From positions 1-64,000 of the forward strand of contig NZ_JBHLWM010000006.1 of NCBI RefSeq assembly GCF_042432815.1: a stretch of DNA of 64,000 bases. The letters run 5' to 3'. How positions within the stretch are numbered: position 1 is the stretch's first letter; every line of letters begins with the position of its first letter. A program made the position numbers and the translations under genes. This stretch comes from Rhodopseudomonas telluris (GTDB lineage Bacteria; Pseudomonadota; Alphaproteobacteria; Rhizobiales; Xanthobacteraceae). Positions 1 to 8,032 of the stretch are shown one piece after another. The notes beneath the pieces are model-generated. The model worked only from the letters and a program-made list of their open reading frames with translations, ran no database searches and was not told the DNA's origin.

Positions 1-117
1 CGTCGACGGATGAATCCCGAACCGACGACACAGCTCCCGCCGGTTCGCCCCATCTTGAGCCACGAGCCGAACGAACTCCCGCCTCTGATCCATTACCGAC
101 ACCTCACGCCAGGGCAT
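1..117 (-). CDS. IS481-type transposase, N-terminal fragment (runs off window)
   Basis: Reading leftwards from the ATG at 117, 39 codons stay open to the window edge. The peptide begins MPWREVSVMDQRREFVRLV and continues with a helix-turn-helix-like stretch (RRELCRRFGIHPST). This is the typical start of IS481-family transposases, whose N-terminal helix-turn-helix precedes a DDE integrase core. Only the N-terminus lies in the window, so whether the gene is intact cannot be judged. The element's terminal sequence lies just upstream at about 118-205. The family call rests on recognising the opening residues. Confidence 0.75.
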   Translation of the reverse strand, partial: MPWREVSVMDQRREFVRLVAQDGANRRELCRRFGIHPST

Positions 118-205
118 GAACTTGGCCTCCAACCGCCAAATCCACCCACTATGATGTGTCGACTATGTCTCCGAACACCTGTCGGTCATGTCTCCGGGCT
201 GAACA
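1..205 (-). mobile_element. IS481-family insertion sequence, one end
   Basis: The transposase start at 117 is preceded by about 88 bp of non-coding sequence that ends, reading outward, at TGTTCAGCCC (205 to 196 on the minus strand). Two related blocks (GGAGACATGACCGACA and GGAGACATAGTCGACA) follow inward, as in IS481-type ends. Sequence just beyond 205 (GGGCCCGGCAATGACG) matches half of the dispersed repeat at 430-537, so the element appears to have landed inside such a repeat. The exact outer base is inferred. Confidence 0.6.
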
Positions 206-281
206 TCGGGCCCGGCAATGACGCTCGGCTGCTTGGCCACGCCAATGAGTTGCTTGGGCAAGCCGCGCCCTACCCCCCGAC

Positions 282-394
282 CGTCATCGCCCGCGAAGGC
301 GGGCGACCCAGTATTCCAGGGCGCTGGTTGAGCGGCAGAGCATCCCATCGCACACTCTGGGATACTGGATCCCCCGCATGCGCGGGGGATGACA
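282..394. repeat. Dispersed inverted repeat, CGTCATCGCCCGCGAAGG type
   Basis: The left arm reads GTCATCGCCCGCGAAGGCGG followed by CAGTATTCCAG. The right arm reads CTGGGATACTGGATCC and then a GCGGGGGATGACAG block. The arms are imperfect inverted copies around an unconserved centre, so the whole could fold as a long hairpin. This is a REP/MITE-like intergenic element rather than a gene. Confidence 0.7.
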
Positions 395-429
395 GTTTAT
401 TGTGGGGCTGCGCGCCTCCCTACCCCGCC

Positions 430-537
430 GTCATGCGCGGCTTGACCCGCGCATCCATCGCGCGCGCAGCGTGCTGCTAACAAGTTTCTTGCCAAGACGA
501 TGGATCGCCGGGTCGAGTGTTCAGCCCGGCGATGACG
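430..537. repeat. Dispersed inverted repeat, GTCATGCGCGGCTTGACC type
   Basis: The left arm GTCATGCGCGGCTTGACC..GCGCATCCATC is mirrored by the right arm GATGGATCGCCGGGTCGAG..CCCGGCGATGAC. Arms and centre resemble other intergenic elements of this group of organisms. No coding potential is evident. Confidence 0.65.
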
Positions 538-563
538 CTACAATGCGGAGCTGGCGCTCTCGC

Positions 564-866
564 TTACTTCGCCGACCCGACCACCTGCTTGCAGGCGTCG
601 GACAGGCTGGCGAAGTTGTCGGCGAGGCACTTCTTGATGCGACCGCCGCCGGGGGTCACGGTGCTGCAGAATTTCTGGTAGTCGGGCTTGCAGGCTTCGC
701 GGGCGGCGCCGCGGGAAGCGTCGCGGTCCTGGGCGCTTGCCATCGACAGCGACACCGCGAGGGCGGCGATCACCAGCGCGGCGACCAGGGCGGCGCGCAC
801 CATCGCATCGTGGGTGTAGAACAGCACAGGCCGGCGTCGCACGGACTTCGACATCAGGGATCGCAT
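564..866 (-). CDS. Secreted cysteine-rich-repeat protein
   Basis: 100 residues. A basic N-terminus is followed by a hydrophobic segment (about 22-45) ending SMASA, consistent with export to the periplasm. The mature part holds four cysteines in the pattern EACKPDYQKFC...KKCLADN...DACKQ, which resembles the cysteine-rich repeat also found in Golgi apparatus protein 1 homologues. The start at 866 has an AAGGAG ribosome site at good spacing. An internal Met at 803 would give a tighter signal peptide but lacks such a site. It lies downstream of the ECF sigma operon on the same strand with a gap of about 110 bp. Function is unknown; export is inferred. Confidence 0.75.
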   Translation of the reverse strand: MRSLMSKSVRRRPVLFYTHDAMVRAALVAALVIAALAVSLSMASAQDRDASRGAAREACKPDYQKFCSTVTPGGGRIKKCLADNFASLSDACKQVVGSAK

Positions 867-974
867 CGGAGCTCCTTTGGGTCGGGCCGGCGTCTCGGGT
901 CGAGATCGAGATCCGGCAGGCGGATGTAGGTGATACGCTGCAGCCGCCGCGATCCCTCGCCGCGCCGCGCCGGC

Positions 975-1418
975 TCAGCGAAACATTCCGCCGACGAGTT
1001 GCCGGCGTCCTTTCGTCGAGATCTGCTCCAGCGTTTCGATGAAGGTGTCGATCACCGCGTCGCCGATCTTGATGCGTTTCTCGCGGGCGTCCTTGATGGC
1101 CGCCTCGAGCGCCGGCTTGTCGAGCTCGGCCTGGCCGGTCAGTCGCAGCGTCTTCATCAGCGCCGCCACATAGGCCTCCTGCAACGGCTGCATCTCGGTC
1201 TGCCGCGCCTGGAAATTGCGACGCAGGATCTCGGCATCGTCGGGCGGCAGCCGCGTGGCGACGCGTTCGATCAGCCGGATCGGCGTGGCGGCATTTTTCG
1301 GCGCCCATTCGGGCTGCAGCCACTGCGCCCCCACATAGGCGCCGAGCGCGACGTTGAGACAGAGCGAGGCCAGCAGCAGCAGGCGGCCGCCGGTGAACGG
1401 GCCGAACCGGGACGTCAT
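975..1418 (-). CDS. Periplasmic heavy-metal-sensor-like protein (CnrX/ZraP type)
   Basis: 147 residues with one N-terminal membrane anchor (about 11-31), followed by a helical periplasmic domain (LPPDDAEILRRNFQ, MQPLQEAYVAALMKTLR). This arrangement and the nearby ECF sigma gene are typical of the heavy-metal resistance/periplasmic sensor family related to CnrX, NccX and ZraP. The clear His or Met metal ligands of CnrX are not evident, so metal sensing is inferred from family and context only. Its ATG overlaps the stop of the preceding gene (1415-1418), which implies translational coupling. It probably carries an envelope signal to the sigma/anti-sigma pair. Confidence 0.7.
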   Translation of the reverse strand: MTSRFGPFTGGRLLLLASLCLNVALGAYVGAQWLQPEWAPKNAATPIRLIERVATRLPPDDAEILRRNFQARQTEMQPLQEAYVAALMKTLRLTGQAELDKPALEAAIKDAREKRIKIGDAVIDTFIETLEQISTKGRRQLVGGMFR

Positions 1419-1834
1419 TGGTTTCCCCACAGGTTGATGACGGAGGCATCGAACACGGCTGCGACCACGGCGACCGCCTGATCGTCCTGGCGATAGGGCA
1501 GCGCGCCGGCGAGCCAGAGGCCGAGCAGCGCCGAACAGGCGAGACTGCCGGCCGGCAGCAGCGACACCGGCCGCAGCCATCGCCGATACCAGGGCGGACG
1601 TGCCTCGCTCGCCGCGATCGCCTGCAACACCGACAGCGCCGCGCGGCCGGCGCGCGCGGGCGTGACCTCGGGCGCTGCCGCAAGCAGCGCATCGAACGCC
1701 TGCTGTTGGCGCAGGATCGCTGCGCCGGCGTCCGTGCGCGCGAAAGTGCGCGCCGCCGGCCGCGCCGCTTCGGGCCAGCGCGCGATATCGCCGCCCCATG
1801 TCTCCGCCAGCTCCCTGAAGCGATCGGGCGTCAT
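1415..1834 (-). CDS. Anti-sigma-factor-like membrane protein
   Basis: 139 residues. The cytoplasmic N-terminal half opens MTPDRFRELAETWGGDIARWP and is followed by a single transmembrane segment (about 93-113) and a short extracytoplasmic tail. The gene sits between the ECF sigma gene and the periplasmic sensor gene and overlaps both by ATGA. That position and topology are those of an anti-sigma factor. No zinc-binding anti-sigma motif (HxxxCxxC) is present, so the assignment is contextual. Confidence 0.65.
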   Translation of the reverse strand: MTPDRFRELAETWGGDIARWPEAARPAARTFARTDAGAAILRQQQAFDALLAAAPEVTPARAGRAALSVLQAIAASEARPPWYRRWLRPVSLLPAGSLACSALLGLWLAGALPYRQDDQAVAVVAAVFDASVINLWGNQ

Positions 1835-2388
1835 GGCAACCTCCTGGTCTGCTCGATGGTCTCGACTTCTGTCTTGAGCGCGATGCGGGCCCTCGCCAGC
1901 AGCGACTCGAACGCCTTGGCGCTGAGCCCCATCGCCCGCGCCGCGTCCTCGCCGGAGAGGCCTTCCATATGAAACAGCGCGATCGCGCCGCGCTGCCGGT
2001 CGGACAGCCGCGCCATCGCGGCGTCGAGCGCGCGGCGCTGCTGATCGGCGATCAGATGCTCGATCGGCGCCGGCTCGCTCGAAGCGATCTCGGCCGCCTC
2101 GTCGATCGGCGCATGCGCAGGCTTGCGGGCGCGGTCGAACGACAAATTGAGCACGATCCGGTACAGCCAGGTGGTGAACCGCGCGACCGCCGGATCGAAC
2201 GACGCGGCCTTGTTCCAGACCCGCAGGAACGCCTCCTGGCCGATGTCGTCGGCCTCGGCGGCATCGCGGACGATGCGCTGCGCGACGCGGATCGCGCGCG
2301 GCATGTGCCGCGTCATCAGCACGCGAAACGCCTGCTGGCGCCGCGCGGCGACGGCGGCCATCAGCGCTTCGTCGCTGTCGTCCTCCAT
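1831..2388 (-). CDS. ECF-type RNA polymerase sigma factor
   Basis: 185 residues. Region 2 covers about residues 22-90, with the core-binding/-10 recognition motif (DDIGQEAFLRVWNKAASFDP, FTTWLYRIVLNLSFD). Region 4 covers about 125-175 (LSDRQRGAIALFHMEGLSGE, AARAMGLSAKAFESLLARAR), the -35-binding helix-turn-helix. The start at 2388 is preferred over Met at 2427 because the family normally begins just before the DEALMAAV segment. It heads a three-gene overlapping unit with an anti-sigma-like protein and a periplasmic sensor-like protein, so it likely directs a response to envelope or metal stress. Confidence 0.9.
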   Translation of the reverse strand: MEDDSDEALMAAVAARRQQAFRVLMTRHMPRAIRVAQRIVRDAAEADDIGQEAFLRVWNKAASFDPAVARFTTWLYRIVLNLSFDRARKPAHAPIDEAAEIASSEPAPIEHLIADQQRRALDAAMARLSDRQRGAIALFHMEGLSGEDAARAMGLSAKAFESLLARARIALKTEVETIEQTRRLP

Positions 2389-2458
2389 CGCCCCGATCCT
2401 CTGCCCGACCGCCGCATCGCCCAGCATGGTGGCGGCGCTCACCTCACACTGCGACCGG

Positions 2459-2782
2459 TTAGCACGGCCGCCAGGCGCCCGCGATCCAGCAGCGACGCGG
2501 CGCCGGCACCACCGGCCCGGCCACCACGACCGGCGGCGCCACATAGACCGGCGCAGGCGCCACCACATAGGGATACGGCCGGTAGTAAGGCCGATAATTG
2601 CGGCAGCCGGGATAGACCCCGACCCCGCGCCAGCCGCCGCGGACGCACGCCACGGTTTCGACCGGCGATGTCGCTGCAACGGCCGCTTGCGCGGCGGTCG
2701 CGGGCGCTATCAACGATGCGGCCTGGGCCGAAACCGGCGCGGCGGCTGCGAACAGGGCGGCGATCAGTATGTTGCGCATCAT
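2459..2782 (-). CDS. Small secreted Pro/Tyr-rich protein
   Basis: 107 residues. A signal peptide (about 1-21, ending SAQA) is followed by an Ala-rich stretch and a low-complexity Tyr/Pro/Val segment (YRPYYRPYPYVVAPAPVYVAPP), with four cysteines in the mature part. A GAAGGA ribosome site precedes the first ATG. Similar short secreted proteins of unknown role are common in Bradyrhizobium relatives. It is transcribed towards the sigma gene 70 bp away and could be a target or an accessory of that operon. No function is recognised. Confidence 0.65.
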   Translation of the reverse strand: MMRNILIAALFAAAAPVSAQAASLIAPATAAQAAVAATSPVETVACVRGGWRGVGVYPGCRNYRPYYRPYPYVVAPAPVYVAPPVVVAGPVVPAPRRCWIAGAWRPC

Positions 2783-3307
2783 CGGGTCCTTCCTCGCTGG
2801 CGAACAGGCGGGCCGGCATGCCGGCCGATGTGAGGAATACGGACCCGCCGCCGCTTTCCCTCGCGGAGGCGATGCTTTTATTTCGACCCTCCGGGGGAGC
2901 GGCGCGCGCCTTGAACTAAAGTTTGCGCCTCCGGACGGCGCCAGTGGTAGTTAGTTGCCGAAAACGACCCCGGTAATTCTACGAGCGACAATCCGCCGCC
3001 CGGATGTTTACCAATAGCTATCGTTCTTCGTGGATAGTTCCCATCATGAAACCGTCGCTCGATTGACGCACGGGACCGCATCGCGGCTCGGGCTCACTCG
3101 CAAGTGACGCAAGACCCCAGTGTGGTGTGCCGCTTCCCTCCGACGCCTTTTTCTTCGGGCGGCGACCGAAGACGTGTGCGCGACCGACGGCAGGAGCCGG
3201 CACGCAGGATTGCTTCGGCAAACCGCTTGTCCGCCGGAAGGGGCCAGCATGCGGATCGCCGGGCCCGGCTGATCCGACACACGAGTCAAGCAGCGGGAAC
3301 ACGCAGA
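2783..3307. other. Gene-free interval between divergent genes
   Basis: 525 bp between the secreted-protein gene and the chemoreceptor. The stretch 2900-3050 is noticeably richer in A+T than the neighbours, as expected for promoters of the two diverging genes. A small inverted repeat (CTATCG..GGATAG, about 3018-3037) is present. No convincing reading frame, tRNA or known RNA motif was recognised. Confidence 0.5.
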
Positions 3308-4999
3308 ATGCCGTCCAAACTACGCATGACCATCAGCCGCCGGATCTATCTGCTGATCGGCCTCGGATTTCTCGGACTGCTGGCGACCAGCTGGCTGGCC
3401 TCGCACGAAATCGCTTCGGGCCTGAAACAGCAGAAGCAGATCGAGCTCAGTCATATCGCCGATCTCGCCATCGCGATCCTGCAGGACGAGCACGATGCCG
3501 CGCGGCGCGGCGAGATCAGCACCGAGGACGCGCAGAAGCGCGCCCAGGCTCGGATCGCCAAGCTGCGCTACGGCGGCAACGAGTACTTCTTCATCACCGA
3601 CATGCAGAGCCGGATGCTGATGCACCCGATCGCCAAGCAGCTGATCGGGCAGGATCAGACCAACACCAAGGACACGAACGGCAAGCTGCTGTTCCGCGAG
3701 ATGGTCGACACCGTGCGCCGTGACGGCAGCGGCTATGTCGAATACGTCTGGCCGAAGCCGGGCTCCGACCAGCAGTTTCCGAAGCTGAGCCGCGTTGCAG
3801 GCTTCGCGCCGTGGGGCTGGATCGTCGGCACCGGCGTGTATATCGACGACCTGCATGCGCAGACCTGGAGCGCCACCCAGCGGCTGCTGATCGCCGCCGC
3901 GATCGTGCTGGTGATCATCACGCTGGTCTCGGTGCTGGTGGCGCGCGGCATCACCCGGCCGATCGATGCGATCACGCAGGCGATGAAGCAGCTCGCGGCC
4001 GGGCGGCTGGAGGCCGACATCCCCGGCGTCGGACGCGCCGACGAGATCGGCGAGATGGCCGGCGCCGTCGAAGTGTTCAAGCTCAACGCGATCGAACGTC
4101 AGCGGCTGCAGGCCGGCCAGGAGGAAGCCGAAGCCCGCGCCGCGGCGCAGCGCAAGGCCGACACGCAGCGGCTCGCCGGCGAGTTCGAACGCGCGATCGG
4201 CGAGATCGTCGAGACGGTGTCGTCGGCCTCGCACGAGCTCGAAGCGTCCGCCACCATGCTGTCCTCGACGGCGGAGCGCTCGCAGCATCTCGCCACGATG
4301 GTGACCTCGGCGTCCGAGGAAGCCTCGACCAACGTGCAGTCGGTGGCGTCGGCGACCGAACAGATGAGTTCGTCGGTCAACGAGATCAGCCGGCAGGTGC
4401 AGGAATCGGCGCGGATCGCCCACGAGGCGGTCGAGCAGGCGCAGGCGACCAACAGCCGGGTCGAGGAACTGGCGCGGGCGGCGGCGCGGATCGGCGACGT
4501 GGTGGAGCTGATCAGCACCATCGCGGGCCAGACCAACCTGCTGGCGCTGAACGCCACGATCGAAGCCGCCCGTGCGGGCGAAGCCGGCCGCGGCTTCGCC
4601 GTGGTGGCCAGCGAGGTCAAGGCGCTGGCCGAGCAGACCGCCAAGGCGACCGGCGAGATCACCCAGCAGATCAACGGCATCCAGGCGGCGACCGATCAGT
4701 CGGTGGCGGCCATCAAGGAGATCGGCGGCACCATCGGACGGATGTCGGAAATCTCGTCGACGATCGCCTCGGCGGTCGAGGAGCAGGGCGCGGCCACGCA
4801 GGAGATTTCCCGCAACGTCTCGCAGGCGGCGCAGGGCACCCATCAGGTCTCGGCCAATATCACCGAGGTTCAGCGCGGCGCCACCGAGACCGGCTCGGCC
4901 TCCAGCCAGGTGCTCTCCGCGGCGAAATCGCTGTCGCAGAACAGTTCGCGGCTCAAGGTCGAAGTGTCGAAATTCCTCGACAGCGTCCGCGCCGCGTAG
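3308..4999 (+). CDS. Methyl-accepting chemotaxis protein with Cache sensor
   Basis: 563 residues. TM1 is about 11-31. A periplasmic single-Cache domain (about 40-185) carries the family signature YGGNEYFFITD at about 88-98. TM2 is about 192-212, HAMP about 211-263, and the long coiled-coil signalling domain has the hairpin tip around 405-440 (QTNLLALNATIEAARAGE). Such receptors bind small ligands (often organic acids in this Cache class) and control CheA. The ATG at 3308 lies just before TM1; upstream in-frame codons lack a ribosome site and have poor coding character. It precedes the PLP/ATP-grasp cluster by about 160 bp with a hairpin between, so shared function is only possible. No che genes are nearby. 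Confidence 0.93.
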   Translation: MPSKLRMTISRRIYLLIGLGFLGLLATSWLASHEIASGLKQQKQIELSHIADLAIAILQDEHDAARRGEISTEDAQKRAQARIAKLRYGGNEYFFITDMQSRMLMHPIAKQLIGQDQTNTKDTNGKLLFREMVDTVRRDGSGYVEYVWPKPGSDQQFPKLSRVAGFAPWGWIVGTGVYIDDLHAQTWSATQRLLIAAAIVLVIITLVSVLVARGITRPIDAITQAMKQLAAGRLEADIPGVGRADEIGEMAGAVEVFKLNAIERQRLQAGQEEAEARAAAQRKADTQRLAGEFERAIGEIVETVSSASHELEASATMLSSTAERSQHLATMVTSASEEASTNVQSVASATEQMSSSVNEISRQVQESARIAHEAVEQAQATNSRVEELARAAARIGDVVELISTIAGQTNLLALNATIEAARAGEAGRGFAVVASEVKALAEQTAKATGEITQQINGIQAATDQSVAAIKEIGGTIGRMSEISSTIASAVEEQGAATQEISRNVSQAAQGTHQVSANITEVQRGATETGSASSQVLSAAKSLSQNSSRLKVEVSKFLDSVRAA

Positions 5000-5008
5000 T
5001 CCCGCGAA

Positions 5009-5043
5009 GGCCCCGTCCGGCATCCTCGGGTACCGGACGGGCC
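5009..5043 (+). terminator. Hairpin after chemoreceptor gene
   Basis: GGCCCCGTCCGG pairs with CCGGACGGGCC around a 12-base loop, with one bulge. It begins 10 bases after the stop codon. There is no U-run, so it may be a transcript-end stabiliser rather than a strict intrinsic terminator. Confidence 0.5.
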
Positions 5044-5161
5044 GATTGGTAAAGGCACTATTAACCAAGACTGTTTACGTCTTGGTGAGGATCACGGCGC
5101 CCGGCATCCGGCCCGGCGCCTTCGACGACCGCCCGGCCAAGGCCGGGCGAGAGGCTGAGCG

Positions 5162-6757
5162 ATGTCGAACTCCGGGAGTGCGCCGCGACTTGCCGACCGC
5201 CGGTCCCCGCTTGGGCCAGGGCTTCCCCTCGCCTCGCCGCTGCGCGAACTGTTCGCGCCGCTCGACCAGCTACTCGTCTGCGGCGGCGACGCGCGGCTCG
5301 CGCGCCATCCGGCCACCGGCCGCAATGCCTATGGCTGCAGCCCGTCGCCGACGCCCGACATCCCGAGCTTCTCGTCCTGCACCGCCACCACGATCTCGCA
5401 GCGCGGCTATGACGCGGCGGAATCGGCACGCACCGCGCTGATGGCCTCCGCCATCCTGCACGGCCTGGTCGATTGCTTCGACGCCCGGGTGGAGGCGATG
5501 CGCGACGAACTACGCGCGCTGCTCGGGCTCGGCGATTCAGGCACCGAGGTGGTATTCGCCGCCTCGGGCACCGACGCGCAATTGCAGGCGCTGGCGCTGA
5601 GCCGTGCGCTGCTCGGCGACGACCTCGTCACGGTGGTGGTCGGCGCCGACCAGAGCGGCTCCGGCACGGTGCACACCGCGCGCGGCTTTCACTTCGGCGA
5701 GCGCAGCACCAATGATTGCCGCGTCACCAAGGGCGCGCCGATCGAAGGCCTCGGCCCGGTGCGCGGCGTGGCGCTGCGGCTGCGCGGCGCCGACGGCCGG
5801 CTGCGCACGGCGGCGTCGATCGACACCGAGGTGCTGGAAACCGTGGAGTCGCTCGTGACGCGCGGCGCGCGGGTGATGCTGGAAGTGATGGACTGCTCCA
5901 AACTCGGCCTGCAGGCGCCGAGCGATGCCTGCGCCGACGAGATCGCGGCGCGCTGGCCCGGGCGGGTGCAGATCGTGGTCGATGCCTGCCAGATGCGGCT
6001 CGGCCGCCGCCGCATCGCGCGCAGCCTGGCGCGCGGCGACCTGGTGCTGATCACCGGCTCGAAATTCTACGCCGGCCCGCCGTTCAGCGGCGCGCTGCTG
6101 GTGCCGTCGCGGCTCGCCGCAGCGATCCAGACTGCCGGCCCGCTGGCGCCGGGGCTCGGTGACTATGCGACCCGGAGCGACTGGCCGAAACGCTGGCGCA
6201 GCCTGCGCGACGCCTTCGCGGCGGCGCCGAATTTCGGCCAGTGGCTGCGCTGGGAAGCGGCGCTGGAAGAGATCCGCGCCTATGACGCCGTGCCGGAAAC
6301 CTTCCGCCGCGCCGCGCTGCGCCTGCTGGGCGACGGCATCGTCCGGCTGATCAACGCATCGCCGGCGTTGCGGCTGCTGCCGCCGCAGCCGCGCCCGGCC
6401 GAGGGCGACGAATTCGCCGCGCCGACGATCTTCGCCTTCACCTGCGAGCCGGACGGCACGCCGCTGTCGCTGGCGCAATGCCGCGCGATCTCCGCCGATC
6501 TTCGGAACGACGCCGACGCGCCCTGCCTGATCGGCCAGCCGGTCGGCTGGGGCGGCCGCGCCGACGACGAGGCCGCGGCGCTGCGGATCTGCATCAGCGC
6601 CCGCCATGTCGCGGACGCCTGGGCCGCACATCCCGGCCATGCTCACGAGGCGATCGCCCACATCCTCGACGACGCCGCCGCCGTGATCGCGCGGATCACG
6701 ACGCGGCTCACGCCGCCTGCATCGACCGTACCCGCCAAGGACCATCATGCCCTCTGA
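5162..6757 (+). CDS. PLP-dependent enzyme, aminotransferase class V / cysteine desulfurase-like fold
   Basis: 531 residues. The sequence shows the landmarks of a fold-type I pyridoxal-phosphate enzyme: a phosphate-binding SGTDA (135-139), a cofactor-ring Asp in VVDACQ (D274), and a Schiff-base lysine in TGSKFYAGPPF (K301). A large C-terminal domain follows. The protein is longer than typical 400-residue class V members and has extra N-terminal sequence. The stop overlaps the start of the ATP-grasp gene by 11 bp, and a PLP decarboxylase follows, so the three probably act in one pathway. The reaction and substrate are not known to me; desulfurase, lyase and transaminase chemistry are all possible. 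Confidence 0.75.
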   Translation: MSNSGSAPRLADRRSPLGPGLPLASPLRELFAPLDQLLVCGGDARLARHPATGRNAYGCSPSPTPDIPSFSSCTATTISQRGYDAAESARTALMASAILHGLVDCFDARVEAMRDELRALLGLGDSGTEVVFAASGTDAQLQALALSRALLGDDLVTVVVGADQSGSGTVHTARGFHFGERSTNDCRVTKGAPIEGLGPVRGVALRLRGADGRLRTAASIDTEVLETVESLVTRGARVMLEVMDCSKLGLQAPSDACADEIAARWPGRVQIVVDACQMRLGRRRIARSLARGDLVLITGSKFYAGPPFSGALLVPSRLAAAIQTAGPLAPGLGDYATRSDWPKRWRSLRDAFAAAPNFGQWLRWEAALEEIRAYDAVPETFRRAALRLLGDGIVRLINASPALRLLPPQPRPAEGDEFAAPTIFAFTCEPDGTPLSLAQCRAISADLRNDADAPCLIGQPVGWGGRADDEAAALRICISARHVADAWAAHPGHAHEAIAHILDDAAAVIARITTRLTPPASTVPAKDHHAL

Positions 6758-7991
6758 CTCGCAGCCCCTCGCCTCGCACCAGATCGCCGACCGGATCGGC
6801 TTCGCGCGCCTGACCAAGCGGGCGTTCGACGGCGAGAACCTGTTTCCGCTGTGGCAGGAGATGATGGACAAGGTCGACGCCGGCACCGCGACCGCCGGCG
6901 AACAGCTCGACCTCGCGCTGCTAACGCAACTGTTCGGCCACAAGCAGGCCGGGCTGTCGGTGCAGACCGAGACGCTGGCGCAGCATCAGCTGTTTCGCTC
7001 GCCCTGTGCCAGCGCGCAGCCGCGGATGAGGGTGCTGGCGCTCGCCGCCGATATCGACATGGGCGGCAACACGCCGATCGAATTCCTGCTGGAAACCTCC
7101 GGCATCGAACTGCTGACGCTGTATGTGGTCGACGGCGTGCCGCTGCCGGACCCGCTGCCGCCGCACGACGTCGCGATCGTGATCGCGTCGGACTCCGACG
7201 AATGCCGTAGCGCGCTGGCGGCGATCGAGGCGCGCGCCGAGACCTGGCCGGCGCCGCTGCTCAACGCGCCGAAGCTGATCCGCCATCTCGACCGCGACAA
7301 GCTGTATCGGCTGATCGGCGATGTCGACGGGCTCGACATTCCGGCCACCATCCCGGTGTCGCGCGACGCGCTCGTGGCGGTGGCGGAAGGCCGAGCGGCG
7401 CTGCAGGACGCCACCGACGGCGTCGCCTTCCCGGTGATCGTGCGGCCGCGCGGCTCGCATGCCGGCTTCGGGCTGGCCCGGATCGAAAGCTGCGCGACGC
7501 TCGCCGCGTATCTCGCCGAGCGCGACGAGCCCGAATATTTCGTCGCGCGATATGTCGACTACGCGAGCGACGACGGGCTGTTTCGCAAGTATCGGATCGT
7601 CGTCGTCGACGGCAAGCCCTATGCGTGCCACATGGCGATCGCCGACCGCTGGGACATCTGGTATCTCAACGCCGGCATGGCGCAGAGCGCCAGCAAGCGG
7701 CTGGAAGAAGCCGCATTCTTCCACACCTTCGATTTCGGCTTCGCGCGCCGGCATCGCACCGCGCTCGACGGCATGATCGAGCGGATCGGCCTCGATTACT
7801 TCACCATCGACTGCGCGCAGACGCCGCAAGGCGACCTGTTGGTGTTCGAGATCGACAACACCGCGGTGGTGCACAATATGGACAGCCCCGAGGTCTATCC
7901 CTACAAGCCGCCGCAGATGACCAAGATCTTCGGCGCCTTCGCGGCGATGCTGGAACGCCATGTCGCGGCGCGCCGGCAAAGCGTGGCTTAG
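6747..7991 (+). CDS. ATP-grasp domain ligase-like protein
   Basis: 414 residues. A helical N-terminal part (1-90) precedes a pre-ATP-grasp Rossmann-like segment (about 94-170). The ATP-binding lobes follow, with a phosphate-binding stretch VIVRPRGSHAG (230-240) and a metal-binding FEIDN (367-371). ATP-grasp enzymes join a carboxylate to an amine or thiol through an acyl-phosphate. The start overlaps the PLP enzyme gene upstream, and a PLP decarboxylase follows after 41 bp, so it may ligate an amine or amino acid made by its neighbours. It is not recognisable as any standard housekeeping ATP-grasp enzyme (PurK, Ddl, RimK, GshB). Confidence 0.8.
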   Translation: MPSDSQPLASHQIADRIGFARLTKRAFDGENLFPLWQEMMDKVDAGTATAGEQLDLALLTQLFGHKQAGLSVQTETLAQHQLFRSPCASAQPRMRVLALAADIDMGGNTPIEFLLETSGIELLTLYVVDGVPLPDPLPPHDVAIVIASDSDECRSALAAIEARAETWPAPLLNAPKLIRHLDRDKLYRLIGDVDGLDIPATIPVSRDALVAVAEGRAALQDATDGVAFPVIVRPRGSHAGFGLARIESCATLAAYLAERDEPEYFVARYVDYASDDGLFRKYRIVVVDGKPYACHMAIADRWDIWYLNAGMAQSASKRLEEAAFFHTFDFGFARRHRTALDGMIERIGLDYFTIDCAQTPQGDLLVFEIDNTAVVHNMDSPEVYPYKPPQMTKIFGAFAAMLERHVAARRQSVA

Positions 7992-8032
7992 GCGCAGGGC
8001 AAGTTTCCAACGCGTCTGTAGCGAGTGCTGAT

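Noticed and set aside
10..480. 156-codon open frame at the left edge
   Set aside because: It runs antisense to the IS transposase start and then through two hairpin repeats; no coding features.
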